A DNA stretch of 15,470 nucleotides, taken from NCBI GenBank assembly GCA_947472635.1, contig CANJDY010000022.1:1-15470 (forward strand), written 5' to 3'. This DNA comes from Chitinophagaceae bacterium (GTDB taxonomy: Bacteria; Bacteroidota; Bacteroidia; Chitinophagales; Chitinophagaceae). The notes below the pieces were generated by a model that was given only the letters and a program-made list of their open reading frames with translations, searched no databases and had not been told where the DNA came from. Positions 1 through 8,832 of this stretch are shown in pieces. How positions within the stretch are numbered: position 1 is the stretch's first letter; every line of letters starts with the position of its first letter. The position numbers and the translations under genes are program-made.

Positions 1-2641
1 CAAAAGTGCCTGACAAAGTGGAATTACTATATTGAACCCCATTGCGATAATAAATGAAAAAAGACAAATCGAAATTTTTATAATTAAATCGGTTCGTTAA
101 CCCCAATAACCATTTGGGTAACTGCGTACCCAACACCACCCTATCATCAATATTATTAGTGGTTGATATTTGATTATCCCCATTTTGATCTACTACTTTT
201 ACAGAACCTGGTACTTGCTTGTAAACCTTGGCTGCATTGGAGTCAACCAATTGCCAAATACCGGCAAACTTGTAATCAAAATTTGCTCTAATAGGATAGC
301 CTACAAATAATTTATTTCCTTTGTCAACAGTTTGGCCATCTCCATATAATTGAAGTAGCTTGTTATTGTTTTTGGTAAAAGAATAGGTTGTATTCCAGCT
401 AAAATCCTTCTTGGCAATATTGACCGTATTCAATGTCAACTCAATACCTTTATTTTCAATCTCACCTACATTCGCAGTTACTTGGTTGAAGCCAGAAATG
501 GTAGGTATTTTTTGATTCAAAATTAAATCAACTGTTTTTCTTTTGTATAATTCCAAAGAACCTGATACACGATTTTTGAAGAAACCAAAGTCTACTCCAA
601 GATTTAACTCATTACTTCTCTCCCACCTTAAATCCTTATTAGCCAAATTGAGCGGAGCAAATCCGGTAGCGGCAACTCCATCAAAATCATAACCAGTATT
701 TAACAGATTCGCTTGGGTACTATAAGGTGCTACACCAGAATTACCTACTTCCCCATAACTCAACCTTAATTTCAAATTAGAGATCGCATCAAATTTTTGA
801 ATAAATTTTTCATCACTCATTCTCCAACCCAATGCCACAGATGGGAAAAAAGCCCATTTGTTTCCTTCTGAAAGCTGGGAGGCTCCATCAGAACGACCAG
901 TCACTGTCAGTAAATATTTATCATTATACGAATAGTTAACTCTACCCATATAAGATTGCAAAGAACGCTCAGTCAATGAACTAGTTTGGGCAGTAATGGT
1001 GCCCGTTCCCAAAGCATACCAATAAGATACATAGGGTAGATCTTTTACTGCAATCATATATGCCTCATCCCTTTGATAATAGGCACTTTGTAATCCTGTT
1101 ACATTTATTTTATGCTTTCCAAAATCCTTTTTATAAGTAAGGATATTATCAATGGTATAGTTGCCACCAACATTACTATTATATTGTGTTCTCGGCTTAG
1201 CACCAATTTGAGCTTTAGACCATTGGCCTCTCCAATCTCCTATACTTTGTGAAGTATAAGATCCGGAAAGTGAAGAGCGAAAACTCAAGCCTTTCAACAA
1301 TGAAACTTCTACATACGTATTGGCCAAAACAGAAATTACATTGGTTTGTAGTTTAGAAGTTTTTTCATCAATATCTGCCAAAGGGTTAGGAACCTGTTTG
1401 TCATTGATACCCATCCAATACGCCAAACCGTCTACGCTGAAATCAGAATTTTCTGATGGATTTGCAAGATCACTGAAATAGGCTGTGCCGGTAGGTCTAG
1501 CACGAAATGCACCCCTCAAAGATTCTTGTGAACCCCAATTTTGATCGCTATAAGTAGCATAGGAAGTAAATCCAACCTTCACATGCTCACCTAATCTACT
1601 ATCCAAACCAGCATTTAAATTATATCGCTTGTAACCTGTAAATCGAACATTGCCTTCCTCATTCAAAAAACCAGTGGAAACTCTAAAAGTGGTCTTTTCA
1701 CTTCCTCCAGCAACACTTATATTATGACTCGTTTGAAGTCCAGCATCAGTAACTAAATCAACCCAATCAGTAGTTTTACCAGCATCAATATTTGCTTTTT
1801 CTGCAGCAGTAAAAATCTGACCTGGTAATCCAGCTGCAATTCGATCGGTATAATTTAATTTATAAAACTGCTGAGAAGTCATTAAAGCAGGTACATGGGC
1901 TAAAATTTTCTTACCTACATAGCCATCGTAACTCACTTTTGGTTTTCCTGCTAGCCCCTTTTTGGTGGTAACAATGATAACACCATTGGCACCCCGGGCT
2001 CCATAAATAGAGGTAGAAGATGCATCTTTCAATACATCCATCGTTTGAATATCATTTGGATTGAGGTTATTTAAATCTCCACCCATCAATCCATCTATTA
2101 CTACTAATGGTTGTGTTGAGTTGTTGACGGTATTTTCACCACGGATGGTAATACTATAAGGAGCACCAGGTCGGTTACTGGCTTTGGTAACGGTAGCACC
2201 CGCAACCTGACCCTGTATCGCCTTGGCTGCCAAAACCGGATTAGCCCTAACTATATCTTTGGACTGAATGGAGTTAAGCGCTCCTGTCAAATCTCGTTTT
2301 TTTCGTTCTCCATACCCTACCACTACCACATCATCGAGGGCTTTGGTAACGGACATCAATTTAACCACTAGATTTTTTTGATTACCCACTGCAATTTGCT
2401 GCTCTGTAAAACCCACTGACTTTACTACCAGCACCGTGTTGGAAGAAGAGATGCTTAGGGAAAATTTGCCCATTGCATCGGTAACTGTACCAGCAGTACT
2501 GCCTTGAATGGTTACACTAGCACCAGCAAGCATTTCACCCGTTTCACTATTGAGTATTTGACCCGTAATTTGTCGGGTTTGGGCCATCGCTATACTGGAT
2601 AGCAGGCACAGAAAGAAAGAAATTGATAAGATTTTCTTCAT
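1..2641 (-). CDS. SusC/RagA-family TonB-dependent outer-membrane receptor (3' end outside window)
   Basis: Outer-membrane beta-barrel that, with a SusD-type lipoprotein, imports oligosaccharides or other nutrients using TonB energy. I translated the minus strand from ATG 2641-2639; 880 codons stay open to the window edge. Residues 1-20 form a signal peptide (MKKILSISFF..AMA, then Q). Residues ~24-100 are a carboxypeptidase-regulatory-like beta-sandwich. The family signature DDVVVVGYG lies at 103-111 and the TonB plug follows, with the conserved LKDASSTSIYGARGANG segment near residue 210. The rest is barrel, including a YGEVGNSG segment. No STN domain is present, so a FecR/anti-sigma partner is not indicated. 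SusC proteins usually run to about 1000-1100 residues, so roughly 100-200 are missing. A susD gene is expected to the left, which is inference. The substrate cannot be read from the sequence. Two palindromes upstream suggest repressor control. Confidence 0.95.
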   Translation of the reverse strand, partial: MKKILSISFFLCLLSSIAMAQTRQITGQILNSETGEMLAGASVTIQGSTAGTVTDAMGKFSLSISSSNTVLVVKSVGFTEQQIAVGNQKNLVVKLMSVTKALDDVVVVGYGERKKRDLTGALNSIQSKDIVRANPVLAAKAIQGQVAGATVTKASNRPGAPYSITIRGENTVNNSTQPLVVIDGLMGGDLNNLNPNDIQTMDVLKDASSTSIYGARGANGVIIVTTKKGLAGKPKVSYDGYVGKKILAHVPALMTSQQFYKLNYTDRIAAGLPGQIFTAAEKANIDAGKTTDWVDLVTDAGLQTSHNISVAGGSEKTTFRVSTGFLNEEGNVRFTGYKRYNLNAGLDSRLGEHVKVGFTSYATYSDQNWGSQESLRGAFRARPTGTAYFSDLANPSENSDFSVDGLAYWMGINDKQVPNPLADIDEKTSKLQTNVISVLANTYVEVSLLKGLSFRSSLSGSYTSQSIGDWRGQWSKAQIGAKPRTQYNSNVGGNYTIDNILTYKKDFGKHKINVTGLQSAYYQRDEAYMIAVKDLPYVSYWYALGTGTITAQTSSLTERSLQSYMGRVNYSYNDKYLLTVTGRSDGASQLSEGNKWAFFPSVALGWRMSDEKFIQKFDAISNLKLRLSYGEVGNSGVAPYSTQANLLNTGYDFDGVAATGFAPLNLANKDLRWERSNELNLGVDFGFFKNRVSGSLELYKRKTVDLILNQKIPTISGFNQVTANVGEIENKGIELTLNTVNIAKKDFSWNTTYSFTKNNNKLLQLYGDGQTVDKGNKLFVGYPIRANFDYKFAGIWQLVDSNAAKVYKQVPGSVKVVDQNGDNQISTTNNIDDRVVLGTQLPKWLLGLTNRFNYKNFDLSFFIYYRNGVQYSNSTLSGTF

Positions 2642-2701
2642 AAAACAGCAATTTTAGTTGTACAATTAAATAATAAAAAAACTAACACGTTAATAATTAT
2701 A

Positions 2702-2725
2702 TAAACTTAACTAAAAGCTTTTAGT
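2702..2725 (-). promoter_or_regulatory. 16-bp perfect palindrome beside a possible -7 box upstream of the SusC gene
   Basis: Positions 2710-2725 read ACTAAAAGCTTTTAGT, a perfect palindrome; two more base pairs match beyond a single mismatch on each side. Directly downstream in the direction of susC transcription, minus-strand 2709-2702 reads TAAGTTTA, one base off the Bacteroidota -7 consensus TAnnTTTG. The palindrome would fill the promoter spacer, a typical place for a repressor. No good -33 TTG was found, so the promoter call is weak; the palindrome itself is certain. Confidence 0.4.
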
Positions 2726-2749
2726 AAAAGGGGTTTTGGATAAAAAAAA

Positions 2750-2769
2750 TTACGAAAACGTTTTCGTAA
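2750..2769. promoter_or_regulatory. Perfect 20-bp LacI-family-like operator
   Basis: The sequence TTACGAAAACGTTTTCGTAA equals its own reverse complement. A central CG flanked by A/T-rich half-sites is the classic LacI/GalR/CcpA operator form. The site starts 4 bp beyond the stop codon of the FAD/Fe-S oxidoreductase gene and lies 109 bp upstream of the SusC start codon, about 40 bp upstream of the candidate -7 box. It most likely regulates the SusC gene. No LacI-type regulator is encoded in the window. Confidence 0.7.
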
Positions 2770-2773
2770 AAAA

Positions 2774-5695
2774 TCATTTAACTAGCGCATCCCATAAAAT
2801 TTCAACAGGGTGTTGGGCTATTCGGTGTGTACCGTCTTTAATCTGGTGCCTACAAGATGTGCCTGAAGCGGCCACTAAGGTGTCAATAGGGAAATTGCGT
2901 ACTGCAGGAAATAGCACTAACTCCCCTACCTGCTGCGAAACTTCATAATGCTCTAGCTCATACCCGAATGAACCCGCCATACCACAGCAGCCGGAAGGGA
3001 TAAACTGAACAAGATAATTTTCGGGGATACTTAGCATCGTATTGCTGTAATGGGGAGAGGACAATACTTTTTGGTAACAGTGACCATGTACGGCAATTAT
3101 TTTTTTATCTTTTGTAAACAAATCGGTAGAGATATGGCCCTTCTCAAATTCGTTGGAAATAAATTCCTCGATAGTAAAAGTTTGCTTCGACAATTGCAAG
3201 GCTTTTTGTTTATTTTTTGAAGAAGCCAAATCAATGTATTCATCTCTGAAACTTAATATGGCAGATGGCTCGATACCTACCAATGGTATGTCGTCACAAA
3301 CCACTGATGCCAATAAATCGATATTTTGATTGATGACAATGGCTGCTTGCTTAATCAATCCTTTCGACAAATAACTTCTACCACTTTCAATATGCTTAGG
3401 AAAAAGCACTTGATAGCCTAGCTGCTCTAACAAAAGAATCGCCTTCTTACCAATTGCTACATCATAATAATTGGTAAATTCATCGCAGAAAAAATAAACT
3501 TTTCTTAGGGAACTACCGTTTTTTGTACCCCGTTTTTTTTGCCAAAAAATAAGGGTAGTAGCTGGCAGTAATGGCATGCTTCTATCGGGGTGAAAACCTA
3601 CTGCCCTATTGGCTATTTTACGCAAAAACGAATTCCCAAAAATGAAATTATAGATACCCGGAATAAGGGAAGCCCATTTCATTTGGCGGACAAAATTTCC
3701 AATCAATTTTGACCTAAAGGGAATGCCATTTTTATCATGGTACTGCTGCAAAAACTCTGCCTTCATTTTGGTAATATCCACTCCAGATGGACATTCAGTT
3801 TTACATCCTTTACAACTCAGGCAAAGATCCATCACCTCCTTTATTTCTTCGTTATTGAGTGGATCCACCTGTTCGGGATCACTTAAAAATTGTCGGAGAA
3901 TATTTGCTCTAGCACGGGTAGTATCTTTTTCATTGCGGGTGGCCATATAACTCGGACACATAATGCCGCCAGTCACCTCGGTCTTCCTACAATCACCCGA
4001 ACCCGAACATTTTTCTGCGAGCCGCAACATAGTTCCTTGCGCAGAAAAATCAAAATTGGTGGCAATTGGTGTAGGCGTTTTACCTACTTGCACCCTTAAC
4101 TGCTCATCCATAGCGGGCGTAGCGGTTATCTTTCCCTGATTGAAAATATGATGGGGGTCAAACAATTGTTTTACTTCTTTGAAAAGCGCATAGGTTTCTT
4201 TGCCAACCATAGTAGAAATGTATTCTCCCCGCAATCTTCCATCGCCATGTTCGCCTGACAATGAACCATGATATTTTTTTACCAATTCTACCGTTTCAGC
4301 AAGAATATTTCTAAATAACTTCACCCCCTCCTGCGTCTTTAAATTGATCATGGGTTCTACATGCAATTCCCCTGCACCAGCATGTGCGTAATACGATGCA
4401 TTTACTTGATACTTTTCCAAAATAATTTGTAGTTCCCTTACATATTCCGGCAATTCCTGGGGCGATACCGCGCAATCTTCAATTAAATTAACTGGCTGAA
4501 TATCACCAGGCAAATTTCGTAACAGCCCCAGCCCTGCTTTTCGCACATCCCATGCAAATTTGGTATCTGCATTGAACAACACAGGAAACGAATAACCGTA
4601 ACCGCTAGACTTTAATTCATTCACTAACTGATTGGCTTGATCGCTTACATCCTGCATTTGATCACCCATAAATTCTACCATTAAAATGGCAGCAGGATCA
4701 CCTTCAATAAAAAAGCAATTTTTCTTAAACTCAGGATGTTCCCTGGTGAAATTCATAATGTATCGATCTACTAATTCGGAGGCCATTGGCTTTTGTGAAA
4801 GTGCTACAATATTTGCACGAAGCGCCTCGTCGATAGAATGGCAATGCACACAAACCAAAGCGATTTCCTTTGGCGGAAGATCAATCAGTTGAAGTTTGAT
4901 TGAAGTGGTAAATGCAAGCGTTCCTTCCGAACCAGCCAATAGCTTACAAAGATTAAATGGAGCACCCCTCTCAGTAAATGGTTCCATAGCCAACAGGCTA
5001 TCCAATGCATATCCCGAGTTTCTTCTTACTACCGATGCTTTGGGAAAATGCTGTTGGATGAGTTGTTTATTTTTTTCTGATAAAAGTAACTGTTGAAGCC
5101 CTTCATAGATGGATTTTTTGAGTCCGAAATAATTCCCCGCATCAATCGATTCATTTGGAAACGAAGCTTCGGTACCATCGCTTAGGAGCGCATTAATTTC
5201 CAATAAATTTTCACGGACAGAACCCCACACAATACTATGTAAACCACAAGAATTATTACCTAGCATCCCCCCTATCATGGCTCTATTGGCGGTAGAAGTT
5301 TCAGGGCCAAAAAACAAGCCAAAGGGACGTAAATAATGATTCAGGTCATCCCTAATCACACCGGGCTGAACCAACACCCATTTTTCTTTTACGTTAACTT
5401 CAATAATAGCATTAAAATATTTTGAAATGTCTACTACTATTCCGCTCCCAACTACTTGGCCTGCCAAAGAAGTACCGGCAGCTCTGGGAATTAAAGTAAT
5501 CTTTTGCTGAAGAGCAAAAACAATCAATTGCTTAATATCGTCTATCCCTTTTGGTAAGGCTACAGCCAATGGCTTTTCTTGGTAAACGGATGCATCAGTA
5601 GAATAAGCAAGCAACTGAGTTTGGTGCAAAGCAGTGGAATTGAAATATAATTCACCCTGGAGAATAGTTGAAAGGAATGAAAGTTTTGTTTGCAT
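2774..5695 (-). CDS. Fused FAD-binding and Fe-S oxidoreductase (YdiJ / D-2-hydroxyacid dehydrogenase type)
   Basis: Probably oxidises a D-2-hydroxyacid (D-lactate, glycolate or D-2-hydroxyglutarate type) and passes electrons through Fe-S clusters to the respiratory chain. Using numbering from an upstream TTG (5710), the PCMH FAD domain includes PRAAGTSLAG (75-84) and GMLGNNSCG (148-156). The C-terminal FAD-oxidase domain has the histidine motifs HAGAGELH (443-450) and SGEHGDGR (485-492). A ferredoxin-like part has Cys568, 574 and 585, then CLSCKGCKTECP (630-641). A GlpC/GlcF-type CCG domain has HGHCYQK (875-881), SGCCGMAGSFG (906-916) and C953. The order matches E. coli YdiJ (about 1018 aa), where FAD and Fe-S subunits are fused. 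I prefer ATG 5695 (973 aa) because the TTG lies inside a good -7 promoter box. It sits upstream of the SusC gene on the same strand. The substrate is inferred only at class level. Confidence 0.9.
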   Translation of the reverse strand: MQTKLSFLSTILQGELYFNSTALHQTQLLAYSTDASVYQEKPLAVALPKGIDDIKQLIVFALQQKITLIPRAAGTSLAGQVVGSGIVVDISKYFNAIIEVNVKEKWVLVQPGVIRDDLNHYLRPFGLFFGPETSTANRAMIGGMLGNNSCGLHSIVWGSVRENLLEINALLSDGTEASFPNESIDAGNYFGLKKSIYEGLQQLLLSEKNKQLIQQHFPKASVVRRNSGYALDSLLAMEPFTERGAPFNLCKLLAGSEGTLAFTTSIKLQLIDLPPKEIALVCVHCHSIDEALRANIVALSQKPMASELVDRYIMNFTREHPEFKKNCFFIEGDPAAILMVEFMGDQMQDVSDQANQLVNELKSSGYGYSFPVLFNADTKFAWDVRKAGLGLLRNLPGDIQPVNLIEDCAVSPQELPEYVRELQIILEKYQVNASYYAHAGAGELHVEPMINLKTQEGVKLFRNILAETVELVKKYHGSLSGEHGDGRLRGEYISTMVGKETYALFKEVKQLFDPHHIFNQGKITATPAMDEQLRVQVGKTPTPIATNFDFSAQGTMLRLAEKCSGSGDCRKTEVTGGIMCPSYMATRNEKDTTRARANILRQFLSDPEQVDPLNNEEIKEVMDLCLSCKGCKTECPSGVDITKMKAEFLQQYHDKNGIPFRSKLIGNFVRQMKWASLIPGIYNFIFGNSFLRKIANRAVGFHPDRSMPLLPATTLIFWQKKRGTKNGSSLRKVYFFCDEFTNYYDVAIGKKAILLLEQLGYQVLFPKHIESGRSYLSKGLIKQAAIVINQNIDLLASVVCDDIPLVGIEPSAILSFRDEYIDLASSKNKQKALQLSKQTFTIEEFISNEFEKGHISTDLFTKDKKIIAVHGHCYQKVLSSPHYSNTMLSIPENYLVQFIPSGCCGMAGSFGYELEHYEVSQQVGELVLFPAVRNFPIDTLVAASGTSCRHQIKDGTHRIAQHPVEILWDALVK

Positions 5696-5707
5696 AATTG
5701 GGTGAAC

Positions 5708-5715
5708 CAAATTTA
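5708..5715 (-). promoter_or_regulatory. Possible -7 promoter element for the FAD/Fe-S gene
   Basis: The minus strand reads TAAATTTG, a full match to the Bacteroidota -7 consensus TAnnTTTG. A TGG, one base off TTG, lies 20 bp upstream as a poor -33. The box overlaps the upstream TTG start option, so a transcript made from it would begin past that codon with a very short leader before ATG 5695. Confidence 0.35.
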
Positions 5716-5780
5716 TTAATAGCTGATTTTTTAAACCAGTAATTTATTTCATTTAAAATACAACAAGGTAGTTACAAATC

Positions 5781-5794
5781 AGTAAGCGCTTGCT
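5781..5794. promoter_or_regulatory. LacI-like quasi-palindrome upstream of the FAD/Fe-S gene
   Basis: AGTAAGCGCTTGCT is a 14-bp inverted repeat with one mismatched pair around a central CG, similar to cre/GalR-type operators. It lies about 86 bp upstream of ATG 5695 in the 5711-5972 gap. Its half-site differs from that of the palindrome at 2750-2769, so if real it would answer to a different regulator. The rest of this gap shows only A/T-rich DNA and a weak 6-bp hairpin at 5818-5837. Confidence 0.3.
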
Positions 5795-5972
5795 TTTTTA
5801 TTGGTTACCTAAATTTTAACGAAGCAAGTATTTCGTTTTCCTGAACAGCTTTTACCTTACTATTTTACAATCAATTTTTTCAAGTTTTCAATCAAGAAAA
5901 GAGTAGCAATTGTACTAGTATGATAGTGCTTGATTCCTACGGAAATTACTTTCCTTACAATCTTCCAATAAA

Positions 5973-7115
5973 TCATAGCCCCTCATTAAAAAAAACATAG
6001 AGTCCATCTTTACCAGCAACAACAATATCTTTTCTGCCGGTAGTATGTAAATCTGCAACAGAAAAAAAGATTCCAGTGCCTTTACCTTGTCCAAATACTC
6101 CATAGCTAATCACGTTTTTTGTAAATGATTCGCCGTTCCATTTAAAATAACAAAGTTCCATCGGGTCATTACTCCCAGGGTCTGCTCCATTATGGGCACG
6201 GTAACGCTTTCCAGTTATTAACTCCATTTTTCCATCATTATCAATATCTACCCATTCCATTGTATGATATTGCGAGTGAAAAGGATCAATAGGATGTTTT
6301 ACAAATCTAACATTCTTTCCTGCTGGCTTTTGTTCATACCAATCAAGGCCATATGAATGGCCATGACCTACTATTAGATCATTTACTCCATCCAGATTAA
6401 CATCTGCCACAATTATAGGAACACTTGCATCTTTAGCTAACTCAAAATCAGGATGGAGTTTCCAAGGTGTATGAGTCCTGTCTTCTGGGGCTTCTAACCA
6501 ACCATTAGAAATAATGAAATCACCTCGACCATCTCCATTAATGTCGCCAAATCCTAAGCCATGCTCTTGTTTTGTTGTAACTTGAGTGGCAACAAATTCA
6601 CCCATAGCCTTATTATTTTTATCTCTTTTAACAGAATAGTAAATTAATGGGCTGCCAGGAGTGTTGGGTACGATTTCATTAAAACCATCACCATCCACAT
6701 CCCATGCACGAGTACATTCAATGTTGCCTGTAACAGCTATATCATGAAGCTGCCATTGCTCATTATTTCCAGGGTTTTCACGCCATTGCAATGTTTTACC
6801 AAACCAGCCTCCAGTAACATAATCCATTTTCCCATCTCCGTTTACATCGAATGGATTGGTTGAAAAATCATCAAAATATTCACTAACTCGAGCCACCTGA
6901 GAAATCAGGTTCCTTTTTAAAAACAGGGGCCCTTGATACCAATAACTACCGGATACTATATCTAAAATATGATCTCCATTCACATCAAATACACCCACTG
7001 ATTCTGCACTTTCTGCAGCAATTAGCTGTTGTCTAAATCTTAGCTGGGCAAGCCCTTGAAAAGAAAATAATGAAACAATAAAAAAAATTGCAACAAATTG
7101 AATACACTTGTTCAT
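5973..7115 (-). CDS. Secreted FG-GAP/VCBS-repeat protein, seven-bladed beta-propeller
   Basis: Exported 380-residue protein of unknown substrate. Residues 1-23 are a signal peptide (MNKCIQFVAIFFIVSLFSFQ, cleavage near LAQ). The remainder is seven repeats about 46-52 residues apart, each with a calcium-loop motif of the DxNxDGxxD type: D44-D52, D90-D98, D139-E147, D191-D199, D238-D246, D290-E298 and a decayed one at D355-D363. This spacing predicts a seven-bladed propeller as in integrin alpha FG-GAP domains. Aromatic and glycine-rich loops (SGSYWYQG, GGWFGKTLQW, GHGHSYGLDWYEQ) follow the calcium loops. No catalytic motif is recognised; such proteins may bind polysaccharide or act as lyases. 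The start ATG follows an A/T-rich leader. The aldo-keto reductase gene ends 185 bp upstream on the same strand. Confidence 0.85.
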   Translation of the reverse strand: MNKCIQFVAIFFIVSLFSFQGLAQLRFRQQLIAAESAESVGVFDVNGDHILDIVSGSYWYQGPLFLKRNLISQVARVSEYFDDFSTNPFDVNGDGKMDYVTGGWFGKTLQWRENPGNNEQWQLHDIAVTGNIECTRAWDVDGDGFNEIVPNTPGSPLIYYSVKRDKNNKAMGEFVATQVTTKQEHGLGFGDINGDGRGDFIISNGWLEAPEDRTHTPWKLHPDFELAKDASVPIIVADVNLDGVNDLIVGHGHSYGLDWYEQKPAGKNVRFVKHPIDPFHSQYHTMEWVDIDNDGKMELITGKRYRAHNGADPGSNDPMELCYFKWNGESFTKNVISYGVFGQGKGTGIFFSVADLHTTGRKDIVVAGKDGLYVFFNEGL

Positions 7116-7300
7116 GAATTATTTTTTAAACATAAAAACTCATTTTTAATTACACTATGTCCATTTTAAAATACAGGTATTCTCAAGTAAATAGTACCAT
7201 TATAGTTCGTATCAATTGGTTAGTGGTTGGAGAATTTCATTTACTTCAAGTTATACATTGCTTTGTTTAATAGCGTAATGGTTCATTAAACGTAAGTCAT

Positions 7301-8290
7301 TTATTTTAATATCTGTTCTATTGAATTTAATTCCTGCTCGCTAAAAACAATATTATTCAGGCATTGCAAAGAATCCGCTAATTGCTCAGGTTTACTTGCT
7401 CCAATTAAAACGGAAGTAACTCGGTTATCTTTCAGCAGCCAAGCTAAAGCCATTTGAGCCAAGGATTGATTGCGCTGGATGGCTATTTCATTGAGTCGCA
7501 TAATTTGAGCAATGCGCGCATCAGTTACATCCTCCTCCTTTAAAAACCCGTGAGGATTGGCTGCCCTTGAATCAGCAGGAATTCCGTGCAAGTATTTATT
7601 GGTCAATAATCCCTGAGCTAATGGAGAAAAAGGAATACAACCCACTCCCTCCTGCTCCAATACATCCAATAAGCCATCCTCTACCCAGCGAACAAACATC
7701 GAGTATTTAGGTTGATGAATGAGACAGGGTGTTCCTAATTTCTTTAAAATATTAAATGCTTTAGATGCTTCAGCAGCTGGATAATTGGAAATACCTACAT
7801 ACAAGGCTTTTCCCTGCCGAACCATCAGGTCGAGGGTAGCCATTGTTTCTTCCAAGGGGGTATCGGGATCGGGTCGGTGATGATAGAAAATATCTACATA
7901 GTCTAACCCCATTCTTTGTAAACTCTGGTCCAAACTTGCTACTAAATATTTTTTACTTCCCCAATCACCATATGGCCCATCCCACATCGTGTAACCAGCT
8001 TTTGAACTTATGATTATTTCATCTCTATAAGCAGCTAAATCCATTTTTAAAATCTTACCGAAATTTTCTTCGGCACTACCCGGAGGTGGACCATAATTAT
8101 TAGCCAAATCAAAATGAGTAACCCCACTATCAAAGGCTAACTTAATAATATTCCGACTGTTTTCAAACGAATCCACCTGTCCAAAGTTGTGCCACAAACC
8201 CAATGAAATGGCAGAAAGTTTAATTCCACTATTACCACATCTTCGATACTGCATTTGATTGTAGCGGCTGTTGTTAGCTAAATAACTCAT
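7301..8290 (-). CDS. gpr: Aldo-keto reductase, YghZ/Gpr (L-glyceraldehyde-3-phosphate reductase) family
   Basis: NADPH-dependent cytosolic reductase of aldehydes; the E. coli homologue YghZ/Gpr reduces L-glyceraldehyde 3-phosphate and detoxifies methylglyoxal. The N-terminus (YNQMQYRRCGNSG), SLGLWHNFG (29-37) and FDLANNYGPPPGSAEENFG (60-78) match that family closely. The AKR tetrad is Asp61, Tyr66, Lys97 (SSKAG) and His138 (FYHHRPD). The NADP-binding end is seen in ALAWLLKDNRVTSVLIGAS. At 329 residues it is slightly shorter than E. coli YghZ (346), which carries an extra C-terminal tail. ATG 8290 gives the conserved family N-terminus. It is the first gene of the minus-strand run, divergent from the first FISUMP gene. 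In this setting a sugar-derived aldehyde is a plausible substrate, which is inference. Confidence 0.92.
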   Translation of the reverse strand: MSYLANNSRYNQMQYRRCGNSGIKLSAISLGLWHNFGQVDSFENSRNIIKLAFDSGVTHFDLANNYGPPPGSAEENFGKILKMDLAAYRDEIIISSKAGYTMWDGPYGDWGSKKYLVASLDQSLQRMGLDYVDIFYHHRPDPDTPLEETMATLDLMVRQGKALYVGISNYPAAEASKAFNILKKLGTPCLIHQPKYSMFVRWVEDGLLDVLEQEGVGCIPFSPLAQGLLTNKYLHGIPADSRAANPHGFLKEEDVTDARIAQIMRLNEIAIQRNQSLAQMALAWLLKDNRVTSVLIGASKPEQLADSLQCLNNIVFSEQELNSIEQILK

Positions 8291-8340
8291 AAATGATATT
8301 TAAAAATGTTTTTTATGTCAAGATAATTTTATTTGCGAAG

Positions 8341-8360
8341 CTACAATAGATAGATTGTAG
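8341..8360. repeat. Perfect inverted repeat, possible operator or hairpin
   Basis: CTACAAT, a 6-nt centre AGATAG, then ATTGTAG form a perfect 7-bp stem. It lies about 50-70 bp upstream of the aldo-keto reductase start, a position suited to an operator or a 5'-leader hairpin for that gene. A TTG at 8367-8365 and a TAGCTTCG at 8346-8339 on the minus strand loosely resemble -33/-7 elements around it. The function is inferred from position only. Confidence 0.35.
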
Positions 8361-8724
8361 GTAACCAATTATTTTCTTGAAAAGTACCTCTCCAACTCTT
8401 CTACCCTGTTACCTGCTTGAATAAATTGATGGAAGGTCAAAACTTACCGAAATGGATGCTGTTAGCCTTAGAAAGGGGGTAAAAATGAAAAAATGAATCG
8501 GAATTATAGCCCTATTAAAAAAAAGAGAATTATTATAAAAAACAAAATAGTAACGTACAATTTGTAAAAAGGTTATTTATACACTAAATTGAAATTTTAA
8601 CTGTAAATTTATATATTCAAAATATTGCCAATTTGACTTGAATATAGCCTTTAAGCCATTCCGAAATAAAAAAAACAAGGAACTGGAATTGATGAGGTAG
8701 TTGTTAAATTGATAAAAATATTCA

Positions 8725-8753
8725 TTGGTTTACTAGATTTCTAAATAAATTTA
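8725..8753 (+). promoter_or_regulatory. Candidate promoter for the plus-strand FISUMP gene
   Basis: A TTG at 8725-8727 is followed by an 18-bp spacer and TAAATTTA at 8746-8753, one base off the Bacteroidota -7 consensus TAnnTTTG. Transcription would start near 8760, giving a leader of about 73 nt before ATG 8833. Such motifs occur by chance in A/T-rich DNA. Confidence 0.3.
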
Positions 8754-8832
8754 GGCTATATGAAGTAAAATCAATATTTTTAGAATGGCTTATTTATCTT
8801 AAAATAAAGACTAGCTAAACGATTGCGCAATA

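Larger units (their letters stand above)
8291..8832. other. Divergent intergenic region (542 bp)
   Basis: A/T-rich DNA between the divergent aldo-keto reductase and FISUMP genes. It holds the inverted repeat at 8341-8360 and a candidate plus-strand promoter at 8725-8753. A purine-rich AAAGGGGG followed by ATG AAA AAA TGA at 8484-8495 gives only a 3-codon frame and is not a gene. I see no RNA gene and no longer open frame. It may include a decayed gene, but no protein similarity is recognised. Confidence 0.6.

Noticed and set aside
2736..2948. Small plus-strand open frame of 70 codons
   Set aside because: It lies mostly inside the 3' end of the FAD/Fe-S gene on the other strand, begins across the operator palindrome and has no recognisable features.
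5800..5811. 12-bp word ATTGGTTACCTA shared, inverted, with 8358-8369
   Set aside because: A 12-bp match is expected by chance several times in a window this size, and the two copies have opposite orientation relative to their genes.
8332..8342. 11-bp word TTTGCGAAGCT also found at 15254-15264
   Set aside because: Too short to mean a repeat family on its own; flanks do not match.
8643..8791. Two 8-bp inverted pairs (TATAGCCT/AGGCTATA and AAGCCATT/AATGGCTT) upstream of FISUMP copy 1
   Set aside because: They are crossed rather than nested, so they form no simple hairpin, and A/T-rich 8-mers pair easily by chance.
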